Below, piece by piece: positions 31,412 through 42,644 of a stretch of DNA of 64,000 nucleotides. Position 1 is the stretch's first letter; every line of letters starts with the position of its first letter. The notes below the pieces were generated by a model. The model did not search any database. It was not told the DNA's origin and was given only the letters and a program-made list of their open reading frames with translations. The stretch covers positions 20,488,006 through 20,552,005 of the forward strand of contig NC_073691.1 in assembly GCF_029784155.1 (NCBI RefSeq). Direction: 5' to 3'. Origin of the DNA: Uranotaenia lowii (Eukaryota > Arthropoda > Insecta > Diptera > Culicidae). The position numbers and the translations under genes were made by a program.

Positions 31412-34065
31412 AGATGGGTCACTGTGAAATACAATCCGTGTGTGGTTCTTGCTGCGAAGGAAAGCTGACTCGAGAATCTTTTCCCAAGTTTTCGGAAAGC
31501 CGATGTGCTGCTGTGGGTGATCTAGTTCATACGGATCTTGGTGGGCCAATGGAAGTGGCCACACCAAGTGGTAATCGATATTACATCGTTTTGGTTGATG
31601 ACTTCAGTCGGTATTCAGTAGTGTATTTGTTGACGCAAAAGTCTCAAGCTGAGGAGAAAATTCGTGAGTATTGCTGTATGATGAAGAACCAGTTTGGTTA
31701 CTATCCGAAATATATTAGAGCGGATGGAGGTGGTGAGTACTCGAGCAGTGCGCTTAAAAGGTATTTTTGTAATAACGGTATAATTCTGCAACAAACTGCA
31801 CCGTACTCACCTGAACAAAATGGAGTTAGTGAACGTAAGAACAGACATCTTATGGAAATGACTCGGTGCATGCTCTCGGAATCCGGATTGGGTAAGAAAT
31901 ACTGGGCTGAAGCTATCTGTACTGCAAACTACTTACAGAACCGCTTACCATCTTCTACTGTAAATTCTACACCCTATGAGCTGTGGCATAATAAGAAGCC
32001 GGCCTATGGGCACCTTAGAATTTTTGGATCCGAAGCCTATGTTCACATTCCAAAGGAAAAACGACGCAAACTTGATATGAAGGCAGAAAAACTTGTGTTC
32101 GTGGGATATGCAGATGGGCGAAAGGCTTATCGTTTCCTGGATCCTAAAACAGACTTAATAAAGATCAGGAGGTCAGCCAAATTTCTAGAATTATGTACTA
32201 CGAAAGAAGCTGTTCAAAACGAAGTTACCGAACCATCTGTGAAACCGTTGCAGCCGGTATCGGTAGAGTTGTTTGTGGATACTACTGATCAGCGTGACTC
32301 ATCTTCACCGGAAATTTCAAGCACTGCGTCCAACGTAACTTCCGATTCGGAAGATGAAATAGATTCTCCTGATTTTGCCAGTGCTTCAGAAGGAGAAGAT
32401 TTTCATGGTTTTTCGTTGGATGAAGTAGCTCGGCGATCAGCTAGGCCAACGAAAGGTGTACCTCCCAAACGTTTTATTGAAGAATTGTTTGCTGTAGGGA
32501 CAGTGCTTGACGAAATGGAACCAATAACTTTTAAGGATGCTCTTGCTAGTGAACAGGGTGCACAGTGGAAGGCTGCAATGCTGGACGAGATGAAGTCGCA
32601 TGCGGACAACGGAACTTGGGAGCTTGTTGACTTACCAGCTGGTCGGAAAGCGGTGGGTTGTCGTTGGGTTTTTAAATTAAAACGAAATTCCATGGGTGAG
32701 ATCGTGAAGCACAAAGCGCGTTTGGTTGCCCAAGGATATTCCCAGAAATTTGGGGAGGACTATGATGAGGTTTTCGCACCAGTGACACGGCACACAACGC
32801 TTCGAGTACTGTTGGGTTTGGCTAGTAGAAACAATTTGACGATGAAACATTTTGATGTGAAAACAGCCTACTTGTATGGTTACTTGGACCAGGAAATATA
32901 TATGAAGCAACCGCCAGGTCACGTGGTAAGCAATAAAGAGCACATGGTTTGTCGCTTAAGGAGGAGTATTTACGGACTCAAACAGTCAGCTCGTTGTTGG
33001 AATCAGCGATTACATGGTGCTCTACAGGAAATGGGATATGTGCAAAGTGTTGCTGATCCTTGTTTGTACTTAAAGGACGTCGAGGGGAATAAAGTTTACA
33101 TTCTAGTTTATGTGGACGATCTTTTGGTTTGTGCAGAATTATCATCCGATATTGACGCTGTCCATGAAACTTTAAAGAAATATTTCGAGATAACTGATCT
33201 GGGCGATGCGAATTTTTTCTTAGGCATTGAAATACGACGTGAACACGGGAAATATAGTATTTCGTTGGAGAAATATATTGAACGCATTGCTGACAAGTTT
33301 GGCCTCCGTGACGCGAAAGCGGCTAAAACGCCAATGGAATCTGGATATGTGAAGGTCGAAGACAAGAGCCCGTTGTTGAAGGATGGAACGATATACCGTA
33401 GCCTCGTAGGAGCTCTACTTTATATAGCAGTATGCGCAAGACCAGATATTGCTGTGAGCGCATCGATATTGGGTCGGAAGGTGAGCGCACCTACAGAAAC
33501 AGATTGGGTGGCGGCCAAAAGAGTGGTTCGCTATTTAAAGTTTACGAAAACGTGGCAACTTCAATTTGGAAGATCTGCAGCAGAAGGTTTGATTGGCAGT
33601 ACTGATGCTGATTGGGCCGGTGACATTGTAACCCGAAGGTCCACGACCGGTTTTGTTTTTCATTATGCTGGTGGTGCAGTATCGTGGGCTAGTCGCCGAC
33701 AAAGCTGTGTCACTTTGTCCAGTATGGAAGCGGAATATGTGGCATTAAGCGAAGCTTGTCAGGAGCTAGTATGGCTTCTAGCGTTGCTGAAGGACCTGGG
33801 GGTGCCGCATCAGGGTCCAGTGCGAATTTTGGAAGACAATCAGAGCTGCATAGCATTTGTAGCATCCGAAAGAATAAATCGACGTTCCAAGCATATTGAG
33901 ACTCGCGAATGTTATGTTAAACAGTTGCAAGAAGAAGGAATATTAAAGCTCGAATATTGTCCAACTGATGCCATGGTAGCTGACGTCTTTACTAAACCAC
34001 TGGGTGCCGTCAAACAGCTGAGGTTCTCCGAGATGCTGGGTTTATCTGGATGCAACGATCGTTGA
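31408..34065 (+). CDS. Copia integrase / reverse transcriptase / RNase H (downstream frame)
   Basis: About 885 residues in the -1 frame relative to the gag-protease ORF, overlapping its stop by four bases. No ATG starts it; the first in-frame codon is TTG. It opens with the second half of the HHCC module (CGSCCEGK). The integrase core has D, D and E in HTDLGGP, RADGGGEY and NGVSERKN. The RT shows AFAPVTRHTT-type sequence, YGLKQSARCWN and the catalytic YVDDLLV near residue 567. RNase H shows STDADWAG, SSMEAEYVALSEA and LEDNQSC. A stop codon ends it 7 bases before the right LTR. Drosophila copia uses one continuous ORF, so the break probably reflects a single-base loss; programmed -1 frameshifting is a less likely alternative. 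The bases at the overlap (GATTGGTTGAAG) lack a classic slippery heptamer. Confidence 0.93.
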   Translation: MKMGHCEIQSVCGSCCEGKLTRESFPKFSESRCAAVGDLVHTDLGGPMEVATPSGNRYYIVLVDDFSRYSVVYLLTQKSQAEEKIREYCCMMKNQFGYYPKYIRADGGGEYSSSALKRYFCNNGIILQQTAPYSPEQNGVSERKNRHLMEMTRCMLSESGLGKKYWAEAICTANYLQNRLPSSTVNSTPYELWHNKKPAYGHLRIFGSEAYVHIPKEKRRKLDMKAEKLVFVGYADGRKAYRFLDPKTDLIKIRRSAKFLELCTTKEAVQNEVTEPSVKPLQPVSVELFVDTTDQRDSSSPEISSTASNVTSDSEDEIDSPDFASASEGEDFHGFSLDEVARRSARPTKGVPPKRFIEELFAVGTVLDEMEPITFKDALASEQGAQWKAAMLDEMKSHADNGTWELVDLPAGRKAVGCRWVFKLKRNSMGEIVKHKARLVAQGYSQKFGEDYDEVFAPVTRHTTLRVLLGLASRNNLTMKHFDVKTAYLYGYLDQEIYMKQPPGHVVSNKEHMVCRLRRSIYGLKQSARCWNQRLHGALQEMGYVQSVADPCLYLKDVEGNKVYILVYVDDLLVCAELSSDIDAVHETLKKYFEITDLGDANFFLGIEIRREHGKYSISLEKYIERIADKFGLRDAKAAKTPMESGYVKVEDKSPLLKDGTIYRSLVGALLYIAVCARPDIAVSASILGRKVSAPTETDWVAAKRVVRYLKFTKTWQLQFGRSAAEGLIGSTDADWAGDIVTRRSTTGFVFHYAGGAVSWASRRQSCVTLSSMEAEYVALSEACQELVWLLALLKDLGVPHQGPVRILEDNQSCIAFVASERINRRSKHIETRECYVKQLQEEGILKLEYCPTDAMVADVFTKPLGAVKQLRFSEMLGLSGCNDR

Positions 34066-34072
34066 GGAGGAG
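34061..34072 (+). promoter_or_regulatory. Copia polypurine tract
   Basis: GAGGAGGAG immediately precedes the right LTR and overlaps the end of the pol frame; it is the expected plus-strand priming site. Confidence 0.75.
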
Positions 34073-34302
34073 TGTTAAGCGTTACATCGATCGTCGCACT
34101 CCTTGTCGAATTAGGAAAGCGTTACTGATGTTTTTGTTAAACGAGCGCGCGCAACAGCAACACTGGTTGTGCGCCATTTTACTTCATTCGAATTTGAACG
34201 CTCGTCGCGTGCACATTATACTTTCATCATTCTTATGTTAAATATAGTTTTATAGTTAAACATGTGTCCGCATTTCATTCTATCTGAAACCTCTGTCGAA
34301 TA
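34073..34302 (+). repeat. Copia 3' LTR
   Basis: 230 bp, with one visible difference from the left LTR. Followed by TTTCT at 34303-34307, where LOA sequence resumes. Confidence 0.93.
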
Positions 34303-34307
34303 TTTCT

Positions 34308-37294
34308 GACCACAGGTTTATCTATTTTGAACACTCAGGTGAGTTTTTAGAAACAATTACATTCAGAAACCCAAGAACAACTAATTGGGACCTATATTTG
34401 GAGCACCTTGCTACTAAATTTCATGGATATACACCTGAAATTACTACTCCTCTTGAGTTGGATGAAGTGGTTGCAAAAACCACCGAAATTATTTTGAATT
34501 CTTATGAAGAAGCGTGTCCCTTACGAACGTTGAAATTCAACAAAAACAGTACACCATGGTGGAACTCAAATCTCAGTAAATTACGAAAAAACTGCAGACG
34601 CTCTTGGAACCGAAGGCGCACGGAAGGTTTTGATGCTTTCAAGTTGGCTCGCAGAGCTTACCGGAAAGCAACAAGAGCTGCCGAACGCTCAAGTTGGCAG
34701 AGCTACTGCACAAACATTTCAAGCTTGCACGAAGCAAATAGGTTAAATAAAGTCTTAGCCAAATCAAAAGATTATCAGGTTTCATACCTTAAAACCCCTA
34801 GTGGTGATTATACATCAAACGACGAAGAAACATTAAGTTGTCTATTCAATACTCACTTTCCAGGATGTGTTGATCAAGATTCATCGATAGAGCCTGAGTT
34901 CTTTTCTGGAAGTCTAGATTCCTTGCATTTTGCTCGGAAAATAGTTACTACAGAATCGATCAAATGGGCAATCGATGGTTTTGCTCAATACAAATCTCCT
35001 GGAAGTGACGGTTTATTTCCAGTTTTGCTTCAAAAAGGTTTCGATCATTTCAAACACATATTAAGAAAAATAATGATAAGCAGTTTTGCTCATGGATATA
35101 TTCCTAAACTTTGGCGGCAGATAGCCGTGAAATTCATCCCTAAAGGGGGACGATCATCATACGACGAAGCCAAAAGCTTTCGTCCTATTAGTCTAAGTTC
35201 ATTTCTATTAAAAGCACTTGAACGTTTAATTGATCATCATATCAGGCAAGAATGCCTTGTCCAACATCCGCTTAATGCGACACAACATGCATACCAAACA
35301 GGAAAATCAACATTAACTCTTCTGCACAACGTAGTACATAATATTGAAAATAGTTTTTCACAGAAAGAATCATGTCTAGGAGCATTTCTAGACATAGAAG
35401 GAGCATTTGATAATGTCTCGTTTACATCAATAATGGATGCGGCACTACTTCATGGAGTGCCTAGTGTTATAACTAACTGGATTAGCGCAATGCTAAGTAA
35501 CAGGAATCTTCATTCGTCTTTAAGACAGGCTTCAATAACAAAAGTTAGCACACGTGGTTGCCCACAGGGAGGTGTACTATCACCTCTTTTGTGGAACCTA
35601 GTTGCAGACGGCTTGTTGAGAAAACTCAATGACCGTGGAATACCAACCTATGGATTCGCAGATGATTATCTTCTGCTGGTAAGAGGTTTGTGCATAAGCA
35701 CATTATTTCATATAATGCAACAAGCTCTGCGCTCTGTTGAACGATGGTGTTCTCATGTAGAACTTTCAGTTAATCCTCTAAAAACTAATATTGTTTTATT
35801 TACTAAAAAACGTATCACCCGCGAGGTGCGCCCTCTGCTGTTTTATGGTTCCGAAATCACCGTGTCTAATCAAGTTAAATATTTGGGTGTCATTCTTGAC
35901 TCCAAATTAAACTGGTCTGATCACATCGAATTCAGAATCAAAAAAGCATGCATGGCCTTCGGACAATGCCGACGTGCAATCGGAAAAAACTGGGGACTCA
36001 AACCTAAACATATTCACTGGATTTATTCCACAATAGTAAGACCAATTCTGGCCTATGGGTGTCTAGTGTGGTGGCAGAAAGGAGAAGTTGCAACAGTTCG
36101 GACTAAACTAAATCACCTTCAAAGAATGTGTCTTTTGGGGATGTCCGGATCGTTCACTACAACTCCTACTGCAGCACTAGAGGCTCTGTTTTCTATCAAA
36201 CCTCTACACTTGTTCCTAAAACAGGAAGCCTTCTCATGTGCTTTTCGTCTACAGGCAGTTGGTCTCTGGCTGTCAGGAAATATCGAAAGATCATCGAGTC
36301 ATACAAATGTGTGGCCTGAATTAGTTAGATTAAACAAGTTTAATCTAGCGCCAAACGATTTAACACTCTCGAGTAGTTTTCCCTACATGGGGTTTAAAGT
36401 CAAATTTCCTTCTCCTCAAGAATGGTTATCAGGTTTCGTAGAGGACCAAATGTCCTCTCATATTGTATTCTATACTGACGGTTCATTATCAAACGGCCGT
36501 GCAGGTGCAGGAATTTACTGTCACGAGTTGAACATAGAATATGCTCAACCTCTAGGAAAATATTGTACAGTCTTTCAGGTTGAGCTATATGCTATTATGT
36601 ATGGAGTGCAAATTGCACTTCAAAAGAAGATTATGTTCAGAACAATTTACTTCTGTTCAGATAGCCAAGCAACTGTCAAATCCTCAGTGCTTCCAGTTCT
36701 AGATCAAAACTGGTAATCGCATGCCGGAAAGCAATCGAAGAACTTGCTGAAAGCAATGGATTAAACCTTCTAAGGGTACCCGGACATAAGGGAATTTTTG
36801 GAAACGAATGCGCCGACGAACTCGCTAGAGCTGGGTCGGAAAAAGAATTTTACGGACCAGAGCCGTCTGTCCCAATATCACCATGTTGGTTCAGAAACCA
36901 AATTCAAACTTGGTCCTCTAACCAGCATGAACGATACTGGGAAGAGTTGGACACTTGTCGTCAAACTAAATTATTTCTAGAAAAACCATCTCCAATCATA
37001 TCGAGTTACTTATTAACTCTAAATAAATTTCATTGCAGCATCTTGATCAGAGCACTCTCCGGTCATTGTAAACTCAACTATCACATGCACAACATTCAGC
37101 GTGCCGAATCTCCAGTATGTGGTAGTTGTGAATCAGATGTGGAAGATCCCTTCCATCTTATATGTAACTGTCCCTCATTTGCCAGACTACGTTTTCGTAC
37201 TCTGGGATCTTACGCTTTAAGCGAATCTGAGTTTAAAAAATTAAACTTAAAAAACATTCTATCATTCCTTACCGAATGTAGAAAAGAGCTTTAA
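34308..37294 (+). pseudogene. LOA copy 2 polyprotein, 3' part (RT, RNase H)
   Basis: Resumes exactly where copia interrupted. Open through the RT (YGFADDYLLL intact) into RNase H, then a one-base deletion near 36685 (CAAATCCTCAG against CAAATCACTCAG in copy 1) shifts the frame. It terminates at 36714-36716, between the second and third RNase H motifs. The original frame resumes and is open to the stop at 37292-37294, including the CGSCESD zinc finger. Other differences from copy 1 are conservative or single-residue. This copy cannot make a full polyprotein. Confidence 0.92.
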
Positions 37295-37485
37295 TGCTAA
37301 TAATCCCTAGTGGAAAGGCTTTATGCCATCTTAAATAGATTGAATTTATTTCTTCCTTTTATAGGTTTTTCAGGTTTCTCAGGTTAATGATGAAATCTTG
37401 GATAAAAAAAAGGCTAGGCACAATTTTCCCGTATGTTTGGATAACGTGCCGCTATTAAGCCTACCCCCATTCTGATACCTGATAC

Positions 37486-37500
37486 AAAGGAATTTTTCTA
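37486..37500. repeat. LOA-pair target-site duplication, right
   Basis: Second copy of AAAGGAATTTTTCTA. It is followed by flank B (AGTTTTGCAATAATGTAAAA...), whose reverse complement appears at 28857-28879. Confidence 0.93.
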
Positions 37501-38147
37501 AGTTTTGCAATAATGTAAAAGATATTTAATTTTTTTTTTTAGAAAAAATCCTGGTTAGTTTAGGATGTCAAAGTCAAGTTTTCAAATGTTTCGTCTGATA
37601 ATAATCCAGTTTATGAATTTTAAGAACTCGAGGACTTGGAAGAGTCATTAAAATTTAACCTTTAAAGACTGGTAAAATAATAAAATACCTACAAGATTTG
37701 CAGCATTTCCCAGTTGGAAATTTCCAAAAAATATCGAAGCCGCAGATTGACATATCAGACATAATATTGCCCTGCGCATTGCTTCAAAATAAAATATGTT
37801 TTCATGTGTTCTCATTAAATTACAAAATTGAGGCTGCTTCACAACGAATTTTTACAGAATATTCAATCTGGATTAATCAAAGCAATCATAATTTTTTCAG
37901 TTGTCACTGCTCAAAAATTTGTTTGCTTGTTGTTTGGAACTCTTGATTGAAATTTTAAACCTTTCAAAGTGAGTTTAAATTAAATTAAACTGTGCTTAAA
38001 CCAAAATATTTTTTTTAGTTCAATCGCCTAAAATCTATCGGATCACTGCTTAAAAAACTGTGCTTACGTCGGTGGATTGATTGAATAAAATTAAAATGCA
38101 TGACAAAAACTAACAACAAATCAACAGAGCAGAAAAACAACAAAAGT
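37501..38147. other. AT-rich non-coding DNA
   Basis: Flank B of the LOA insertion and beyond. No gene or element recognised. Confidence 0.5.
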
Positions 38148-38910
38148 CAGGAAAGTTGTTTCATCAGGGCACTGAACTGGTCCGAATTTGGTTTGTTTTC
38201 TGGTCTGTTTTCGAACCGATTCAGGGGTTGATCGAACAAAATTTGGACCGATTTTGGTACAATTTTTCGACCCGAGAATTGATGATTCCAGAACAATCCC
38301 GGATCGGAGCGTTTCTCTCAAACGGACCGATTACTGTCAAAAGAAAATTTGACAGTTATGCCGTCCGATTTTTGTTCGTTTTTTATTCGTATTTCTTTTT
38401 CGTTTTTCCGGACCATTTTCCCGCTACTCATAAACAACGTTGAAATGAAAGAAGACAAGAGACAAGACCTGACAGTTTGAATCGGTCCAGATTTGGTTAT
38501 ATTCCGGTCGGTTTCCCTTGGCCGAGCATAAAAATTTGTCGTTTTCATTGCTTGGACGTGAATGACATGTACAACATTAGATCAAAGCAATCGTGTCATT
38601 TGTAATCTTGAGTTAAATGGAAAAAATCACTTGGATTTTTAGACACGTACGGTTTCGGATAGGTCCGGAACATTCCTCGACGCCAGCAGAGGACATCTGC
38701 GATTCCTCGAGAACCAACACATTGTTTCGGTTCGTTTGTTTTCATTCAATTCGCTATTGAGACCAAAGCGGTGATGATTGCTGTTGACTTGAGTTCGGAG
38801 CAACTCAACAGTGCTGCCAGGTAGTCTGAGTAGATAACTAAGAATACTCACACTGAAATGAGTAGTTATCTCATTTACTCATTCAGAAATGAGTACTTTC
38901 CCGGATAGGG
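38148..38910 (+). repeat. Diverged dispersed repeat, copy 1
   Basis: 38148-38300 (starting GGAAAGTTGTTTCATCAGGG) and 38805-38900 (AACAGTGCTGCCAGG...) match 39769-39900 and 39968-40065 in the same order. Copy 1 carries about 500 bp extra in between, including a short hairpin CTGTCAAA/TTTGACAG near 38335-38360. No coding capacity. Family unknown. Confidence 0.6.
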
Positions 38911-39768
38911 AATATGATAAGAGGAGAGTGCGACAATAGCAGTCGCTAATATATTAAGTAGCTAAGACATAACGTGATAGACGTAAAGTGTGTTTATGTT
39001 TTCCGCTTTTTTCCCTTTTGAACTATCCGTTTCCTTTCTCCCTTAACCATCTTTCAAGTCGATAGTTTTTTTCAAAGATTGAAACATTGCGGAAGAAACA
39101 AGGAATAGAACTTTTCTGACCTCTCCTTTCTTAGCGACTTAGCTCCATGGTCAATCGAGACAACGCAAGAACAGTGGAAAATTTTGCTAATTTAACTTGA
39201 TATCATTTCCCTCTATCGAAATTTAATACCAAACTGAATAAAAGTTCAGTTTTGATTTTTTTTTGTTAAATTGAGATGTATTCATTAATCACATTCACAG
39301 AAGGTCAATACTTTATTCCTCGCGAATCAAACGTTATCAGGCTCTAGTAAGATTGGAACCAAAATACTTACATTTCTTTGCCCTTATAAAGCAGCAACAA
39401 TCCAAAGTAAACAAATATCTAGTTATTTTTCTTTTCTTCAAATGACGTTGAACCCACTAGCTAACATTTTCAGGGCTTGGAAGCCCTAAAGCACTGCTAC
39501 GAACCAAATATACGGCTTATTTCCACGCGTGTGCCCACCAGTGCCTATTAGCACTTGTTAAAGTTAATGATTTGTTGGGTTTTATTCAAAACCTTTCGAA
39601 GATCTCTAAAGCAACCGGACTGAATTTGGTAGGAAAAACCGGTCCTGTTTGGTCAGGAAAAACGAGTCGAATTCTTACCTATTTTTTGGTCTGGAAACGA
39701 AACTATGTTGGGCTGGAAAAGGTTGGATTGTTTGGACAGCTAACTCGTCAAAACTTACCGTCTCGTCA
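38911..39768. other. Non-coding DNA between the repeat copies
   Basis: No gene. 39595-39768 contains further sequence in the style of the repeat (GGAAAAACCGG, GTCAGGAAA motifs) and may be more of the same family. Confidence 0.4.
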
Positions 39769-40070
39769 GGAAAGTTGTGTCACCGGGGCACTGAATTGTT
39801 CAGAATTTCGTCCGTTTTCTGACCGATTCACGGGTTGATCGTACCAAATCCCGACCGATTTTTACCCGATTTTTCGATCCGAGATAGAATATCGACGATG
39901 ATGACAGTACAAATGTGTACATCATCAAACGATAAAGCAAGAGTACTCAAGTTAGGTTTATGGTAACACAACAGTGTTGTCAGGTTTTCTGAGTGTATAG
40001 CTTAGAACATCACACGGAACTGAGAACATTAATAGTGAAGATATCACTTCAGAGGAAAGTGACTATCACT
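39769..40070 (+). repeat. Diverged dispersed repeat, copy 2
   Basis: Matches 38148-38300 and 38805-38900 with many substitutions, in the same orientation about 1.6 kb downstream. Confidence 0.6.
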
Positions 40071-42577
40071 AATGTAATGGGTAGTTGATACTTTTATTTT
40101 CAACAATTTTAAGTATCCTGGAAAAAACATTGCACTCACAATATGTTTTAGAAATTTTTAATCGTTAGATTAGAATTATTAGAAAGCCCGAATATTTGCA
40201 TCTAAGAAATGAAACAGATTTCTACATATTGAAGATTGATATTATGTCAACGTCATACCATCTCTGAATGAAAAGAATCACTAAGATTCAATAAAGAATG
40301 GCTTAAATATCTGATAAATTCCCAGCAAACATGAAATCGTATCAGAAATGATAACTTCAGTCGTTTAAAATGGTTTTGCAAATCGCAATTCCAACTGCAT
40401 AGTGAAAAGATCATATAAAATGTCGTCTGAAGTCAGTTTAAATCGGATATGATAGAAAGTCCGCCATGTTTGTAAATTTTACCCCCGCTCGAGCTTCGAG
40501 TGAGAAAATCATCGTCATTTTCTCTCTGCAACCAGCAGTGCACCCATAAGGCTAAAAATCAGTTGGGTATTGAGTAATATAGACCAATGAGAGAACTGGA
40601 AAATATTGGCGCTGGTAACGATTTGAAGACTATGGAAGCAAAATCTTGCGCTCTCTTGAGTTCTTCCGATAAGTATGAATAAGGTGTCGGATAAAGCCTA
40701 ATTGGTGTGGTTTTCATCGCATAAGAAAGAAATGAACTTGATTGATGTATGTGTATAGTTTGGTAGGTAAATGCTGGTAAAACTTTCATACGATAATTCT
40801 ATAATGTATATAGAACGTATATCAAAACGGCATAAGAATATAGTAACAAAAATATTTGCTGGGTTTTCACCTTCAAGAGTTCACCATCATATCAAATTAC
40901 CTGCAACATTTTACCCACAGGCCACAGCTCATTAATCATTTTTGAAAACCGATACCGATATCTCTCCGCTACACGTTTCTCAATTTTCCGACAGAGAGCG
41001 AATTGGGGTAAAAAATTATGCCTCACATCGTCACACTGAAGGTACAAGGCTCCCTTAGTAGCCCCCCATCGCAACGTTAGTTCCTACATATTCGACCGTT
41101 ATGGGATCGTTTTTATCACCTAATTACCAGCTGGGAGCAGCGCGTGAGCGGAAAAAATGGAAATCCGAAATAGCGCGAAAGCACCACAGCCCGGGAAATG
41201 AATTACTAGTTTTCCCATTCACCCCTCCCACTGCACTGGCTGGCCTTATTGAACGTGAAAGGATAATTAATTCCTTTTGAAAGGCTTGGGCGTCAAGTGG
41301 CCGTTTGTGCGTGCGTGTGTGTGTGTGTATGGGTGTTTGGGTTTGGGTTTGGTGGCACTTGACCGGTTAAAATGATGACAGATGGGCTCGGGGCCTTCCG
41401 GCTCATAATATAATTGATAGTGTTTTATGGCTGAACCGCTTTTTATGAATACTCGTTTAATACAGATACAATGCACCAGTTAATATGTTTCAGATTTCTT
41501 TTTTGTTTAAGCGGTTTGCTCGTACCGTATGGAGATATTATCATTGAATTTTTGAATTAATTGCAGATGAAACATGAACAGAAACGAAGCGGATAACATT
41601 GTTTAGTGAGAATCAAAGAGGCAGATCCTGGCTATTTGTAAAACCAATGTTAGAATTTAATCCTGGAACTTTTCAAATCTAATTAATGTGACACCGGCGA
41701 TCAATAATAATTTCATTTGCAGCGAGATTTAATCAGCATCAGCATTGATTTAAAATTTAATTCAAGTGGTTTGACAAAAAAAATGTAATTACATTCAACT
41801 TAAATGTAAATTTGCTTACAATATACGAACTTTAAGTTCAGTCGAAAAAAAAATTATTTCTTAATCTTCTTAGTTGAACACCCCAAAATTCTAACATTAT
41901 TTTCCTTAATTTCATTCCCCATTCCACGAGTTCCACCTCATTATGAAAGCTGCCTCAGTTCGGTGTCGGTTTGGCACTATTAAAATTAGAACCAAATTTC
42001 CCCTCAAAAGCAAATTATCACTCGCTTCGAATGTAATTACGACCAACACGATGTCTTGTTGCTTCTTCAAAGTGTTGCGTTTTCCGTTAAACGAAAGTAC
42101 CTACTAAAGCACTTTCTTGTCGGCGAACTAGCTGCGAGTAGCCGCGGGACCAATAATGAATGCAACACCATCATAACGTGGGTGGGTGTCTGAGAGAAGG
42201 ATGAAGGCAGTCAACCCACAATTCAAGACACTCGAATGTCCAATAATAGTTACGTAAGAAGTTAATTTTTTTCAGCACGAATTATAACTTTATCCAACGA
42301 ACTTAAAGGCTTTCTTTCTCTAAAGGCCAGATAATGCATTTCAACGTTGTGATCCCAAATTATACTCAAAATCCCGAAAACAACGTTTGGGGGGGAGGAG
42401 TTGGTGGCAATTTTTATCGTATGAAATGTTTGCTTGAGCAATGCATACACAAAGAATTGTGAAAAAAATGTCTACGTTAAAGTTATTTTACATTAAAAGT
42501 TATTTGTTTCAAATCATAACTTTCGAAAAAAGACCTAGACCATATTTTTCATGAATGAAGTTTTAATAAATATGGAG
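40071..42577. other. Unique-looking non-coding DNA with simple repeats
   Basis: No gene recognised. A GT repeat lies at about 41306-41329, followed by GGGTTT-type repeats at 41331-41353 (three units; too short to call telomeric). Small ORFs lack signatures. Confidence 0.5.
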
Positions 42578-42618
42578 ACTTATGATATGGCTCAGTTGAC
42601 AAATCAGTATTCTCCATT
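42578..42618 (+). repeat. 5' fragment of a tRNA-derived SINE
   Basis: CTTATGATATGGCTCAGTTG and the following bases resemble the head of the SINE at 45410-45600 (CTTGTGATAAAGCTCAGTTG...TCTCC) over about 40 bp, covering the A box. The similarity stops at a T-rich run, so only the head is present. Confidence 0.45.
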
Positions 42619-42644
42619 TTTTTTAGCTTAGTTCTTTTTTTTAT

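Larger units (their letters stand above)
29811..34302 (+). mobile_element. Ty1/copia LTR retrotransposon nested in LOA copy 2
   Basis: 4492 bp with two 230-bp LTRs differing at one visible position (CGCACCCC versus CGCACTCC), a TTTCT duplication, a primer site matching the middle of initiator tRNA-Met, gag-protease and integrase-RT-RNase H frames, and a purine tract before the right LTR. It inserted in the plus orientation, the same as the host LOA copy. A frame break between the two ORFs suggests this copy is defective. Confidence 0.95.
29031..37485 (+). mobile_element. LOA-like non-LTR retrotransposon, copy 2 (5'-truncated, interrupted by copia)
   Basis: Plus orientation, about 3.96 kb of LOA sequence excluding the copia insert and its duplicated 5 bp. 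It lacks the first 380 bp found in copy 1. It ends with two CTGATAC units abutting the target sequence at 37486-37500. It is nearly identical to copy 1 by eye, with scattered substitutions, one nonsense change, one 1-base deletion and the copia insertion. Confidence 0.92.

Noticed and set aside
41331..41353. GGGTTT repeats as telomeric sequence
   Set aside because: Only about three units, in a GT-rich microsatellite.
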